Source of the DNA: Planotetraspora silvatica | Lineage (GTDB): Bacteria > Actinomycetota > Actinomycetes > Streptosporangiales > Streptosporangiaceae | Reading direction: 5' to 3' | Assembly (NCBI RefSeq): GCF_016863315.1 | Contig: NZ_BOOQ01000002.1 | Coordinates: forward strand, 310,001 to 374,000 | Length of the DNA: 64,000 bases | Part shown: positions 8,622-17,729 of the stretch, in pieces | Layout of the letters: each line of letters opens with the position of its first letter | How positions within the stretch are numbered: position 1 is the first letter of the stretch | Notes under the pieces: model-generated | The model's input: only the letters and a program-made list of their open reading frames with translations | Told to the model about the DNA's origin: nothing | Database searches by the model: none | Made by a program: the position numbers and the translations under genes

Positions 8622-9362
8622 ATGAGCCGGATCGGGCAGTCGCACATCGTCGCGATCGGCGGGGGGTCGTTCCGGCAGACGGAACGGTACGGATTCATCG
8701 AGCCGACGGGTCTGATGCGCTACGTGCTGGACCTCACCGGCGAGGACCGGCCGAAGCTGGGCCTCCTCGCGACCGCCACCGGTGACGACGCCGACTGGCT
8801 GCTCAAGATGTACGGCGCGTTCAGCCACTGGGACGTCGAGGTCAGCCACCTGACCGTCTTCCCGATGCCCAATGTCGACGACCCGCGTGAGTGGATCCTC
8901 GAGCAGGACGCCATCTACGTGAGCGGCGGAAGCGTCGCCAACCTCGCCGCCCTGTGGCGGCTGCACGGCCTCGACGAGGCGTTCGCCGAGGCCTGGCGGT
9001 CCGGCATCGTGCTGTCCGGCCAGAGCGCGGGCGCCCTGTGCTGGCACGTCGGCGGCAACACCGACTCCTTCGGTCCCGAGCTGCGGCCCTGGTCCGAGGG
9101 TCTCGGCCTGCTGCCGTACTCCTGCGGCGTGCACTACAACTCCGACGCGCAGCGCCGCAAACTGCTGCACGAGTCCGTGGCGTCCGGCGAGTTGCCCGAG
9201 GGATACGCCGCCGACGAGGGCGTCGCCCTCCACTACGTCGGCACTGAATTCATCCAGGCGGTCACCGTCGATCCCAGCGGTTACGCCTACCGCATCGAGC
9301 GTGACGGCGCGGGAGTCAAGGAGTTCCGTATCGAACCTCGTCAGCTGGCCTCTACCCTGTAG
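8622..9362 (+). CDS. pepE: S51-type peptidase E-like protein (class I glutamine amidotransferase fold)
   Basis: Relative of dipeptidase E and cyanophycinase, serine peptidases with a glutamine-amidotransferase-like fold. The nucleophile Ser lies in LSGQSAGALCWH (about residue 134), preceded by the YVSGGSVANL segment that holds the oxyanion loop; a candidate partner His is in GVHYNSDAQRR. True dipeptidase E cuts N-terminal Asp-X dipeptides; the exact substrate here is unknown. The ATG at 8622 has a GGAG site 8 bases upstream. The gene ends 3 bases before lipB, so the two may share a transcript. Confidence 0.82.
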   Translation: MSRIGQSHIVAIGGGSFRQTERYGFIEPTGLMRYVLDLTGEDRPKLGLLATATGDDADWLLKMYGAFSHWDVEVSHLTVFPMPNVDDPREWILEQDAIYVSGGSVANLAALWRLHGLDEAFAEAWRSGIVLSGQSAGALCWHVGGNTDSFGPELRPWSEGLGLLPYSCGVHYNSDAQRRKLLHESVASGELPEGYAADEGVALHYVGTEFIQAVTVDPSGYAYRIERDGAGVKEFRIEPRQLASTL

Positions 9363-9365
9363 GAC

Positions 9366-10040
9366 GTGAAGGGCTTGGCCATCGTTCGGATGGGTGTCGA
9401 CGTTCCGTACGAGCAGGCGTGGAGCACGCAGCGGCGTGCACACGACCGGCGGGTGGCCGGCGGGGTCTCCGATCTGTGCCTCATGCTGGAGCACGCACCC
9501 GTCTACACGGCGGGCAAGCGGACGCGTCCGGACGACAGGCCCGCCGACGGCACGCCGGTCATCGACGTCGACCGCGGCGGGAACATGACATGGCACGGGC
9601 CCGGGCAGCTCGTCGGTTACCCCATCATCCGGATCGACGACGTCTCCGCCTACGTCCACCTCCTCGAGGAGGTGCTGATCCAGGTCTGCGACGACTTCGG
9701 GGTCGCGGCGAGCCGGGTGAAGGGCCGGGGCGGGGTGTGGGTGCCGGGCGATCCCGGCCGGGGCCTGGACGACCGCCGCGTGGGCAGCATCGGCATCCGG
9801 GTGTCCCGCGGCGTGACCATGCACGGCTTCGCGCTCAACTGCGTCAACGACCTGAGCTGGTACGACCGCATCCGGCCTGCGGGGGCCGGCGAGGGCGGCG
9901 TCACCTCCCTGTCCGCGGAGACCGGACGCCGCATCACCGTCGAGCAGGTCATCCCCTCCGCGGGAAAACGCCTGGCGGAGGCCCTCGGCGCCGAGCCGTA
10001 CGACCTGTACGAGGAAGATTTGGCCGAGGTAATAAGCTGA
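9366..10040 (+). CDS. lipB: octanoyltransferase
   Basis: Moves octanoyl groups from acyl carrier protein to the lipoyl domains of E2 proteins and the glycine cleavage H protein. Family motifs are present in order: [19 protein letters not shown] (substrate binding), [20 protein letters not shown] containing the catalytic Lys-equivalent region, and [13 protein letters not shown] with the active Cys of the acyl-enzyme at about residue 159. The GTG start lies 3 bases after pepE, and TACCCT 7 bases upstream could drive a leaderless transcript of its own. lipA follows after 4 bases. It acts together with lipA on the SucB product encoded 2 kb upstream. Confidence 0.94.
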   Translation: MKGLAIVRMGVDVPYEQAWSTQRRAHDRRVAGGVSDLCLMLEHAPVYTAGKRTRPDDRPADGTPVIDVDRGGNMTWHGPGQLVGYPIIRIDDVSAYVHLLEEVLIQVCDDFGVAASRVKGRGGVWVPGDPGRGLDDRRVGSIGIRVSRGVTMHGFALNCVNDLSWYDRIRPAGAGEGGVTSLSAETGRRITVEQVIPSAGKRLAEALGAEPYDLYEEDLAEVIS

Positions 10041-10044
10041 ATGC

Positions 10045-10974
10045 GTGACGGTTGCACCAGAAGGCCGCAAGCTCCTCCGCCTGGAGGTGCGCAACAGCCA
10101 GACCCCCATAGAGAAGAAGCCGCCGTGGATCAAGACACGGCTGCACAACGGCCCCAATTTCAACGAGATCAAATCCCTGGTGCAGGGCGCGGGACTGCAC
10201 ACGGTCTGCCAGGAAGCGGGATGTCCCAACATCTCGGAGTGCTGGGAGGACCGGGAGGCCACCTTCCTCATCGGCGGTGACCAGTGCACCCGGCGCTGCG
10301 ACTTCTGCCAGATCGACACCGGCAAGCCGGCCGAGTACGACAGGGACGAGCCGCGCCGCGTGGCCGAGTCGGTGACCCAGATGGGCCTCCGCTACGCCAC
10401 GGTGACCGGTGTCGCCCGTGACGACCTGCCCGACGGCGGCTCCTGGCTGTACGCGGAGACCGCGCGGCAGATCCACGCGATGGTCCCCGGCTGCGGCGTC
10501 GAGTTGCTCGTGCCGGACTTCAACGGCGACCGCGGGCAGCTCGAGGAGGTCTTCTCCGCCCGGCCCGAGGTCTTCGCCCACAACATCGAGACCGTGCCGC
10601 GGATCTTCAAGCGGATCAGGCCCGCCTTCCGCTACGACCGGTCCATGCAGGTCATCACCATGGCCCGCGAGGCCGGTCTGGTCACCAAGTCGAACCTCAT
10701 CCTCGGCATGGGCGAGGAGCGCGAGGAGATCACCCAGGCCCTCCGCGACCTGCACGACGCCGGATGCGACCTGGTAACGATCACGCAGTACCTCCGGCCC
10801 ACTCCGCGCCACCACCCGGTGGACCGGTGGGTGAAGCCGGAAGAGTTCGTCGAGCTGCAGCGGGAGGCCGAGGAGATCGGCTTCGCCGGCGTCATGTCCG
10901 GGCCGCTCGTCCGCTCGTCCTACCGCGCCGGGCGCCTGTACCAGCAGGCGATCGCCGCGCGGCAGACCCTCTGA
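10045..10974 (+). CDS. lipA: lipoyl synthase
   Basis: Radical SAM enzyme that inserts two sulfurs into protein-bound octanoyl chains. The 309 residues show the auxiliary cluster cysteines in [14 protein letters not shown] (CX4CX5C) and the radical SAM cluster in CTRRCDFCQ (CX3CX2C), followed by [20 protein letters not shown] near the C-terminus holds the Ser that binds the auxiliary cluster. The GTG start is 4 bases after lipB; TAAGCT ends 6 bases upstream of it. No ribosome site is visible, so translation is either coupled to lipB or leaderless. Confidence 0.97.
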   Translation: MTVAPEGRKLLRLEVRNSQTPIEKKPPWIKTRLHNGPNFNEIKSLVQGAGLHTVCQEAGCPNISECWEDREATFLIGGDQCTRRCDFCQIDTGKPAEYDRDEPRRVAESVTQMGLRYATVTGVARDDLPDGGSWLYAETARQIHAMVPGCGVELLVPDFNGDRGQLEEVFSARPEVFAHNIETVPRIFKRIRPAFRYDRSMQVITMAREAGLVTKSNLILGMGEEREEITQALRDLHDAGCDLVTITQYLRPTPRHHPVDRWVKPEEFVELQREAEEIGFAGVMSGPLVRSSYRAGRLYQQAIAARQTL

Positions 10975-11009
10975 TCGGTCTCGTTTTCATTAATCCACCC
11001 TGAGATTTG

Positions 11010-11015
11010 TATCCT
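11010..11015 (+). promoter_or_regulatory. -10 element of the DUF4191 gene (leaderless type)
   Basis: TATCCT ends 7 bases before the ATG at 11023, with no Shine-Dalgarno between them, the same arrangement as at several other genes in the window. Confidence 0.5.
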
Positions 11016-11022
11016 TCAGAAC

Positions 11023-11679
11023 ATGGCGAAAGACCCTGCGGCTCCCGGACGGCTCAAGCAGATCCGGATGCTGGTCCAGATCACCAAACAAGGCGATCCC
11101 AAGGCCATGCCGATCGTGTACGCATCGGCCCTCGGGACGCTCGTCGTGTTCGTGGTGCTGGGCCTGTTCTTCGGCTGGACCTGGTACGTCACCGGCGTGT
11201 TCGCCGCCGTCCTGGTCGGCATGTTCCTGTTCGGCCGTAGGTCTCAGAGCGCGCAGTACACGATGATGGACGGCCAGCCCGGCGCGAGCCTCGCGGTCAT
11301 CAAGAACATGCGCGGCAACTGGTACGTCGATGAGAAGCCGGCGGCGTTCAACCGCGACCAGGACTTCGTGTTCCGCGTCGTCGGCTATCCCGGCGTCGTC
11401 CTGGTCTCCGAGGGGCCGGGAACCCGGGTGCAGAAGATGCTCGTCGCGGAGAAGAAGCGCGTCCAGCGGGTCGCCATCGACATCCCGGTGTACGACATCC
11501 AGTGCGGCAACGGTGAGGGTCAGGTGCCGCTGGCCAAGCTCCAGCGGCACCTGATGAAGCTCCCCCGCAACCTGAAGAAGCCGGTCGTCTCCGAGGTCAA
11601 CAACCGCATGCGCGCGCTGACACCGGCGATGCCGATTCCGAAGGGCCCCATGCCGCGCTCACAGCAGCGGCCCCGCTGA
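11023..11679 (+). CDS. DUF4191 membrane protein
   Basis: Conserved actinobacterial membrane protein that almost always follows lipA; function unknown. 218 residues: a basic cytosolic N-terminus (RLKQIRMLVQITKQGDPKAM), two close transmembrane helices (about 32-53 and 57-75), then a soluble basic C-terminal domain rich in Lys/Arg (LMKLPRNLKKPVVSEVNNRM), ending RSQQRPR. The conserved neighbourhood suggests a link to lipoylation or the membrane, but nothing in the sequence shows a catalytic site. Confidence 0.88.
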   Translation: MAKDPAAPGRLKQIRMLVQITKQGDPKAMPIVYASALGTLVVFVVLGLFFGWTWYVTGVFAAVLVGMFLFGRRSQSAQYTMMDGQPGASLAVIKNMRGNWYVDEKPAAFNRDQDFVFRVVGYPGVVLVSEGPGTRVQKMLVAEKKRVQRVAIDIPVYDIQCGNGEGQVPLAKLQRHLMKLPRNLKKPVVSEVNNRMRALTPAMPIPKGPMPRSQQRPR

Positions 11680-11742
11680 TCCGCACGGATCTCGTGGATC
11701 CCGCTCAGGCGGGCCGGCAGAAGGTTCTCGGGGGTTTCCAGG

Positions 11743-12531
11743 ATGGACGTCGGCAGGAGGGCGGTCTCGCGCGCCGAGGCCGCCACGGCCAACCGCGGCT
11801 GGTGGGACGGCGAGGCCGACGACTACCAGGCGGAGCACGGCGAGTTCCTGCGCGACGACGGTTTCATCTGGTGCCCTGAGGGACTGGACGAGGCCGACGC
11901 GCACCTCCTGGGCGAGGTGGCGGGCAGGAACGTCCTGGAGGTGGGCTGCGGAGCCGGGCAGTGTGGCCGGTGGCTGGCCGCCCAGGGCGCCTCGGTCGCC
12001 GGGTTCGACCTCTCCCACCGGCAGTTGCAACACTCCCGCCGCATCGACCTGTCGACCGGCGGGGCGCTGCCCGTCGTCCAGGCCGACGCCGAGGTACTGC
12101 CGTTCGCGGACGGCTCGTTCGATCTCGCCTGCTCGGCCTTCGGGGCGCTGCCGTTCGTGGCGGACGCCGGTGCGGTCCTGTCCGAGGTCCACCGGGTGTT
12201 GCGCCCGGCCGGAAGGTTCGTGTTCTCGGTCAGCCATCCGATCCGGTGGGCGTTCCCCGACGATCCCGGGCCGGGAGGCCTCACGGCCGACCGCTCGTAT
12301 TTCGACCGGACGCCGTACGTCGAGTTCTCCGACGACGGTGTGCCGTCCTATGTGGAGCACCACCGGACGATGAGCGACTGGGTGGGCCTGATCGTGTCCT
12401 CGGGCCTCACCCTGACCGGGCTGGTTGAACCGGAGTGGCCGGAGGGGCACGAGCAGGTCTGGGGCGGCTGGAGCCCTCTTCGCGGCCGACTCTTCCCCGG
12501 GACCGCGATCTTCCAGTGCCGCCGGCCGTAG
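11743..12531 (+). CDS. class I SAM-dependent methyltransferase
   Basis: Rossmann-like methyltransferase of the UbiE/methyltransf_11 type. The SAM-binding glycine motif is VLEVGCGAGQCGRWLAAQGA (about 65-84) with the acidic end of strand 2 in GFDLS, motif II at ADAEVLPFADGSFDLACS, and LSEVHRVLRPAGRFVFS as motif III. The N-terminus (TANRGWWDGEADDYQAEHG) is typical of a widespread actinobacterial group of unknown substrate. The ATG at 11743 is preceded only by a weak GG-rich site. It is convergent with the RDD gene, 31 bases between stops. Confidence 0.85.
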   Translation: MDVGRRAVSRAEAATANRGWWDGEADDYQAEHGEFLRDDGFIWCPEGLDEADAHLLGEVAGRNVLEVGCGAGQCGRWLAAQGASVAGFDLSHRQLQHSRRIDLSTGGALPVVQADAEVLPFADGSFDLACSAFGALPFVADAGAVLSEVHRVLRPAGRFVFSVSHPIRWAFPDDPGPGGLTADRSYFDRTPYVEFSDDGVPSYVEHHRTMSDWVGLIVSSGLTLTGLVEPEWPEGHEQVWGGWSPLRGRLFPGTAIFQCRRP

Positions 12532-12562
12532 AAACCGCCCGCGGCCGTGCCGTACGGGCCCG

Positions 12563-13027
12563 CTAGATCTTGACCACGACCGTGCCGGCGGCACGGTCGT
12601 GCAGGCCGCGGCGGTCCCTGTCCCAGATCAGCGCCGGTACGGCGAGGCACAGCAGGAACGTGCGGATCAGCACGGGCAGGAACGCGGGGCGGCCGCCGCC
12701 CTCGATCGCGGCCACGCGGATCCCGAACAGCCGCATGCCCAGGGTCATCCCCAGGGTGCCGACGAGCAGGACGTACTCCGCGGCGAAGACGGCGAGACCG
12801 ATCCAGCCCTGATCCCGGGGATCGGCGTGCAGCAGGCCCCGGGCGATCCCCACCGTGCACAGCAGCCAGTCGACCACGATCGCGGCGAGCCTCCTGCCGA
12901 AGCCCGAGACGGAGCCGGACCCCTCCTCGGGCAGGCCGAGCCGCCGTCCCGGGTAGCCGAAGTCGACTCCGGCCGCCCGTACGCCTCCGAGCCAGGTCTG
13001 TGTCCATCGGGGCTGCCGGTCACTCAT
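12563..13027 (-). CDS. RDD-family membrane protein
   Basis: 154 residues with a ~35-residue cytosolic lead (YPGRRLGLPEEGSGSV) and about three transmembrane segments. The family mark is GRRLAAIVVDWLLC, with Arg and Asp where the RDD name derives, and the later GMTLGMRLFGIRV and DRRGLHDRAAGTVVV segments. RDD proteins are thought to act in transport or ion handling. An RDD gene beside glnA is a conserved actinobacterial arrangement. Convergent with the methyltransferase and divergent from the anchored hypothetical gene. Confidence 0.87.
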   Translation of the reverse strand: MSDRQPRWTQTWLGGVRAAGVDFGYPGRRLGLPEEGSGSVSGFGRRLAAIVVDWLLCTVGIARGLLHADPRDQGWIGLAVFAAEYVLLVGTLGMTLGMRLFGIRVAAIEGGGRPAFLPVLIRTFLLCLAVPALIWDRDRRGLHDRAAGTVVVKI

Positions 13028-13140
13028 GGTCCCCCAGCGTATCGGGGCCGAAGATCGGTCTTCCGCTCGGAGGCTAAGCCGTTCATCATGGGCACGGCGA
13101 TCGGCTTTTTTCCGCCTGTTTCATCCACGGGGAGGGAACG

Positions 13141-14292
13141 ATGCGGCCGAGGGATCCCGACGACATCGACGCGCGCTTCGAAGCGCTGATCGCCCAGTTC
13201 GACAAGGACGAGATCAGGCGTCTCACCGAGGAGGCCGAAGGCCTCACCGGGGACCCCGCCGAAGATCCCGATGAGACTCCTGTGGTCGCTCCCCGCCGGC
13301 GCTTCGACCGCCGGGGGGCACTCCCGATCGTGGTGATCGTGTTGTCCGGGCTGGTCGTGCTCATCGGCCTCATCATCAGCCTCAGCCCTGACCTGCTCCG
13401 CGATTCCGGCCAGGGCGACACTCCCAGCCCCCGGTACGGCGATGCCCCCACTGTCGCGAGGGCCGATCCGATCCTCACTCCCATCGCGGAAGACGACGCC
13501 GGGCAGGAGTTGCCGCGCCTCGCCGATCCCTTCGCCGGCTCCCCCGCTGCGGCATTCGCCGACGGGGAGGCAGGTCTCGTCATGCCCGCGGCCAAAGCTC
13601 TCGGCGGGCTGACCGAGGAGGAGGTCGGGGCCGCGCTCTCCCGCGTACGGAGCCTGCTCGCCGCCGGGTATCTCGACCCTGCCGCCCTGCGCGGGAAGAG
13701 TCCTGACGCCTTCGTCAAACTGCTCGACCCCGGGCAGCGCAAGTGGTTCGCCCGTCATCTCGACAAGGCGGGCGCGCCCGACACCCGGACATGGGTGTTC
13801 AGTCTTGATCCCCGTACGGCGGAGCCGAACGGGGACACCGTCAAGGTCGACGGCGAGACGACCATCGCCGCGGCCCGTAGCCGGGGCGGGCGGGGCGGCG
13901 CCGGGACGGCAGCGAAGGGGCGGAAGGGCGTCACGATCAAGGCGGACTATCTGTTCGTCTACGCGGTGCGCCCGCACGGTGATCAGGTGACGACGGTGCG
14001 GGTGGTGGCCCACTACGTGGTGAGGATCTCCGCCTACCGCGACGGCGGCCGGCTCGTGATCTGGGTGGACGGCATCGCGCGGAGCACCTTCGGCACCAGG
14101 TGCGATCTTCGCGGCGCCGCCGGGGACGGGTTCGTCCATCCCGACCTTCCCGGCCATCCCGGAGTTCCCGGCCAGCCCCGGGTTTCCGGCCTGTCGGGGG
14201 AGGCCGGGCCCTCAGGCCCACCGGTCGACCCGTACGATCGGAAGGAGAACGAGGCCGGACGCCACGGGTGCCTGCCTACGATGGGCACGTGA
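13141..14292 (+). CDS. single-pass membrane-anchored protein of unknown function
   Basis: 383 residues. The N-terminal ~58 residues are acidic and cytosolic (DPDDIDARFEALIAQFDKDE); one transmembrane helix runs from about 59 to 80 (LPIVVIVLSGLVVLIGLIIS), so the bulk is predicted outside the membrane. The outer domain contains DYLFVYAVRP-like and VVAHYVVRISAYR strands and ends FGTRCDLRG. The last ~50 residues turn into a Gly/Pro-rich, collagen-like stretch and a basic tail. A strong GGGAGGG site precedes the ATG. It lies between RDD and glnA. I do not recognise the family. Confidence 0.68.
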   Translation: MRPRDPDDIDARFEALIAQFDKDEIRRLTEEAEGLTGDPAEDPDETPVVAPRRRFDRRGALPIVVIVLSGLVVLIGLIISLSPDLLRDSGQGDTPSPRYGDAPTVARADPILTPIAEDDAGQELPRLADPFAGSPAAAFADGEAGLVMPAAKALGGLTEEEVGAALSRVRSLLAAGYLDPAALRGKSPDAFVKLLDPGQRKWFARHLDKAGAPDTRTWVFSLDPRTAEPNGDTVKVDGETTIAAARSRGGRGGAGTAAKGRKGVTIKADYLFVYAVRPHGDQVTTVRVVAHYVVRISAYRDGGRLVIWVDGIARSTFGTRCDLRGAAGDGFVHPDLPGHPGVPGQPRVSGLSGEAGPSGPPVDPYDRKENEAGRHGCLPTMGT

Positions 14293-14395
14293 CCTGCGCG
14301 GAGAGTCCTTGCGGGCCGGGACAAGAGTGGGTCAACCGGCGCGGGTCAGCAGGCCTTCGCCCGACCGCCGGGGATAGCGTCAAGGGACGCTCCCC

Positions 14396-14433
14396 TTAAC
14401 ACCCACGAAACAATCGAGACACCGAGCGGAAAC
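14396..14433 (+). promoter_or_regulatory. GlnR operator of glnA (four half-sites in register)
   Basis: The arrangement is TTAAC-n6-GAAAC-n6-GACAC-n6-GAAAC with exact 6-base spacers: 14396-14400, 14407-14411, 14418-14422 and 14429-14433. This matches the GlnR binding pattern gTnAc-n6-GaAAc, repeated twice, known from Streptomyces nitrogen-control promoters. A TATTTT -10-like hexamer at 14444-14449 follows, and the glnA start is 53 bases beyond the last site. Confidence 0.8.
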
Positions 14434-14485
14434 GGCCTCGGCCTATTTTCGGGTCTGCTAGCACATGCCCTTGGGAGGTTCAAGA

Positions 14486-15910
14486 GTGTTTAACTCTGCC
14501 GATGACGTCCTCAAGTTCATCCGTGAGGAGGGTGTGCAGTTCGTCGACGTCAGGTTCACGGACCTGCCGGGTACGACGCACCACTTCACTTTCCCGGTTG
14601 AGAACTTTGGTCCGAACGTCTTCACCGACGGCCTCATGTTCGACGGTTCGTCCATTCGCGGTTTCCAGGCAATTCACGAGTCGGACATGCTGTTGCTGCC
14701 CGACCCGACGACCGCGGTCCTTGACTCGTTCCGCCAGCACAAGACGCTGATCATCAACTTCTTCGTGCACGACCCGCTGACCGGCGAGGCCTACAGCCGC
14801 GACCCGCGCAACGTCGCCCGCAAGGCTGAGGAATACCTCAAGGGGACCGGCATCGCGGACACCGTGTACTTCGGCCCCGAGGCCGAGTTCTACATCTTCG
14901 ACGACGTCCGCTTCGAGACGAAGTCCAACGCGGGCTACTACTACATCGACTCGGTCGAGGGCGCCTGGAACACGGGCAAGGCCTCCGAGGGCGGCAACCT
15001 CGGGTATAAGCCTCGCTACAAGGGCGGTTACTTCCCGGTTCCGCCGATGGACCACTTCACCGACCTGCGCTCGCAGATGGTCCGCAACCTGATCGACGCC
15101 GGCATCGAGACCGAGATGCAGCACCACGAGGTGGGCACCGCGGGCCAGGCCGAGATCGACTTCCGGTTCGGCACGCTGCTGAAGACGGCCGACAACCTGA
15201 TGCTGTACAAGTACATCATCAAGAGCACGGCGATCGAGGCCGGTCACACGGTCACCTTCATGCCGAAGCCGCTCTTCGGTGACAACGGCTCGGGCATGCA
15301 CTGCCACCAGTCGCTCTGGAAGGACGGCGAGCCGCTCTTCTACGACGAGGTGGGCTACGCGGGCCTGTCGGACACCGCTCGCTACTACATCGGCGGTCTG
15401 CTCAAGCACGCGCCCGCGCTGCTGGCATTCACCAACCCGACGGTGAACTCCTACCACCGTCTGGTGCCGGGTTACGAGGCGCCGGTCAACCTGGTCTACT
15501 CCCAGCGCAACCGCTCCGCCTGCATCCGCATCCCGATCACGGGATCGAACCCGAAGGCCAAGCGCATCGAGTTCCGCGTGCCGGACCCGTCGTGCAACCC
15601 GTACTTCGCGTTCGCCGCGCAGCTCATGGCCGGCCTCGACGGCATCCGTAACAAGATCGAGCCGCCGCAGCCGGTCGACAAGGACCTGTACGAGCTTCCT
15701 CCGGAGGAGGCCGGCCAGGTTCCGCAGGTTCCCGGTTCGCTGCCGGAGGTCCTGGCGGCCCTCGAGGCCGACCACGAGTTCCTGCTCGAGGGTGGCGTCT
15801 TCACGCCCGACCTGATCGAGACGTGGATCGCGTACAAGCGCGAGAATGAGATCGACCCGATCCGGCTGCGCCCGCACCCGCACGAGTTCGAGCTGTACTA
15901 CGACGTGTGA
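14486..15910 (+). CDS. glnA: glutamine synthetase type I
   Basis: Dodecameric enzyme making glutamine from glutamate, ammonia and ATP; the main ammonium assimilation enzyme. The start is placed at GTG 14486 ([19 protein letters not shown]) because GGGAGG lies 7 bases upstream; this gives 474 residues, the usual length. Motifs: [10 protein letters not shown], the glutamate/metal-binding [11 protein letters not shown], the ATP-binding [12 protein letters not shown], and the NRSACIRIP segment. The adenylylation site DLYELPPEE is present with its Tyr at residue 402, so it is a target for the GlnE encoded at 31.8-34.8 kb. Expression is probably controlled by GlnR through the upstream box. Confidence 0.97.
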   Translation: MFNSADDVLKFIREEGVQFVDVRFTDLPGTTHHFTFPVENFGPNVFTDGLMFDGSSIRGFQAIHESDMLLLPDPTTAVLDSFRQHKTLIINFFVHDPLTGEAYSRDPRNVARKAEEYLKGTGIADTVYFGPEAEFYIFDDVRFETKSNAGYYYIDSVEGAWNTGKASEGGNLGYKPRYKGGYFPVPPMDHFTDLRSQMVRNLIDAGIETEMQHHEVGTAGQAEIDFRFGTLLKTADNLMLYKYIIKSTAIEAGHTVTFMPKPLFGDNGSGMHCHQSLWKDGEPLFYDEVGYAGLSDTARYYIGGLLKHAPALLAFTNPTVNSYHRLVPGYEAPVNLVYSQRNRSACIRIPITGSNPKAKRIEFRVPDPSCNPYFAFAAQLMAGLDGIRNKIEPPQPVDKDLYELPPEEAGQVPQVPGSLPEVLAALEADHEFLLEGGVFTPDLIETWIAYKRENEIDPIRLRPHPHEFELYYDV

Positions 15911-15916
15911 TCTCCT

Positions 15917-15950
15917 GAGCCGTTGACCTGGGCGGAAAGCTGTACGGCTC
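15917..15950 (+). terminator. possible hairpin after glnA
   Basis: GAGCCGT (15917-15923) pairs with ACGGCTC (15944-15950) across a 20-base loop, with GCTCAGG/CCTGAGC also able to extend around it. It begins 6 bases after the glnA stop. The long loop makes it only a moderate candidate. Confidence 0.4.
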
Positions 15951-15954
15951 CCGC

Positions 15955-16275
15955 TCAGGGCGCATCAGGGGCACACACGTCCGAAGGAAGGCCATTGGCC
16001 GGCGCCACACCGAAGGCGCGGTCGATGGCCTTTCGCATGCGTTCTTACTCAGACGGCATCAGGTATACGTCCGGGGAGCGAACCCGGGGTCATGGTGGCC
16101 CAGGAACTCGGCGAGGCTCCGGGCATCAACACGGTCCGCAAGCAGAACGCTCGCAAAGTAATGCTGGAGGGCATGGAAACCGTCCTCCCGGCTCTCCACC
16201 CACTTTCGTGACGGCCCGAGCCGTTCCTGGATCACTCCAACCGCCTCCGAACGAGTAACTTGGCCCCTCTCGCAG
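15955..16275 (-). pseudogene. decayed tyrosine recombinase (integrase) C-terminus
   Basis: Only the last ~105 codons of an actinomycete-type phage/ICE integrase remain. Recognisable stretches are HALQHYFASVLLADRVDA, LAEFLGHHDPGFAPRTYT and, in another frame, LMPSE, a stop, then ERMRKAIDRAFGVAPANG to a natural stop at 15955. The active-site Arg of the HxLRH box is Gln, four bases are missing between the catalytic Tyr codon and LMP, and a stop interrupts the tail. It was therefore a tyrosine recombinase and is now dead. The rest of the 15911-16415 gap holds no gene. Confidence 0.8.
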
Positions 16276-16415
16276 CAGATCATGGATCCGATCCACAAGG
16301 GCGATGCCACGGGTACTCAAGCACTACTTGCACTGTGCGACCGCGGCCCGACATGCATGTGCCGACCGTCGGGTTCGGGAAGCCTCCGCTAGGACCTGGA
16401 TGGTCCCGCGGCGGG

Positions 16416-17729
16416 TCAGCAAGGCAATGGTCGCGCGTCCGAGTCCATGTTGCTGTCTGGAGCTACCGGATTGTCGGGAGTCAGGGAGTGGATGCGTGGT
16501 ATCGGCGAGGGCAACAACCAGAGCAGCGACAGCGCTCCGCCGACGGCAGCGATGAGGAGGGTCACCCGGAGGCCGATGAGGGTAGCGAGGAGGCCGCCGA
16601 GGACGGCGCCCACAGGGCGTAAGCCGTAATTGATCGTGCTGAACGCACCGGCCACTCGACTGCGCATGCCATCGGGGATCACGGCCGCCTGAAGTGAGTT
16701 GAGGTTGACGTCGAACAGCATGACGCCGACCCCCGAGAGGAACTCGGCCAGGGCCAAGGCTCCCGCGCGAGCCCAGAGGGGGCCGCCCGCAGCAGCGGCG
16801 ATGGCGATCGGTGCCGGGAACAACACAGCGCCCACGACGATGCTGCGGCCCACGCCAAGCCTTCGCGAGACCTTCGGGGCGATCACCGCGCCAAGGAGCG
16901 AGCCGGTGGCGCCGATCCCGAACGCCATGCCGATGACTCCCGCGGTCAGTCCGAGGTTCCGGCTGGCGAACAGCACGACCAGTCCGCTGCCCGCGACAAA
17001 GGTGAAGAAGTTGACGGTCGCCGCGCACCCGAGGCTCGCCCGCAGCACCGGGTGACGGATGACGAACACCAGACCCTCCCTGGCACGCCGCAGCAGCGGG
17101 GGTGCCGCTTGGTCATGGGCGGCCGGCGGTTCGTCGATCGATACCCGACCGACCAGAACCGCAGACGCCAGGAACGTCAGGGCGTCGACGACGATGGCGA
17201 CGGGAGCGGTCAGCGCCTGGACCAGAACGCCACCGATCGCCGGGCCGGCGACGTTTGACACGGAACGGCTGGCACTGAGCTTGCTGTTAGCGTCAACGTA
17301 GGATGACCGAGGCACCAGGTGGGCGAAGAACGGCGGATAGGCGGTGTTGAACAGCACCCCTGCGGCGCCGGTCAGCAACGCCACGGCATACAACTGACTC
17401 AGCGTCACTGCCCCCAGCAGATAGGCGACCGGGATGGAGAGCAGTACTGCGGCGCGCACCAGGTCGGCGAGAACCATCAGGCGCCGCTTGTGGACGCGGT
17501 GGTCGACCCAGGCACCGAGGACGATCGCGAGCAGGTTCGGGGTCCAGATGAGCGCGGTCAGCCACGCCACCTGATTGGCCGAAGCGTGCAGCGCCCCCAC
17601 AGCGATCAGCGGCAGGGCCAGTTCGGTGATCCGGTCGCCGAACTGCGAGACCGACTGGCCGGCCCAGAAACGACGGAACCGCCGATCACGCCACAGCGAT
17701 CCGGCTATGGCCTGGTCGGCAGCGCTCAT
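16416..17729 (-). CDS. MFS transporter, EntS/MFS_3 type
   Basis: Twelve-helix proton-driven exporter of the group that includes enterobactin exporters and macrolide efflux relatives. It begins RDRRFRRFWAGQSVSQFGDRI, which is the usual MFS_3 opening, has the loop 2-3 motif GAWVDHRVHKRRLM (about residues 72-85) and a second one, SRRLGVGRSI, at mid-protein; the C-terminal 30 residues are hydrophilic. Its ATG overlaps the stop of the upstream regulator gene by 4 bases (ATGA), so the two are translationally coupled and the regulator very likely controls this pump. The substrate is unknown. It lies between the two integrase remnants. Confidence 0.88.
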   Translation of the reverse strand: MSAADQAIAGSLWRDRRFRRFWAGQSVSQFGDRITELALPLIAVGALHASANQVAWLTALIWTPNLLAIVLGAWVDHRVHKRRLMVLADLVRAAVLLSIPVAYLLGAVTLSQLYAVALLTGAAGVLFNTAYPPFFAHLVPRSSYVDANSKLSASRSVSNVAGPAIGGVLVQALTAPVAIVVDALTFLASAVLVGRVSIDEPPAAHDQAAPPLLRRAREGLVFVIRHPVLRASLGCAATVNFFTFVAGSGLVVLFASRNLGLTAGVIGMAFGIGATGSLLGAVIAPKVSRRLGVGRSIVVGAVLFPAPIAIAAAAGGPLWARAGALALAEFLSGVGVMLFDVNLNSLQAAVIPDGMRSRVAGAFSTINYGLRPVGAVLGGLLATLIGLRVTLLIAAVGGALSLLWLLPSPIPRIHSLTPDNPVAPDSNMDSDARPLPC

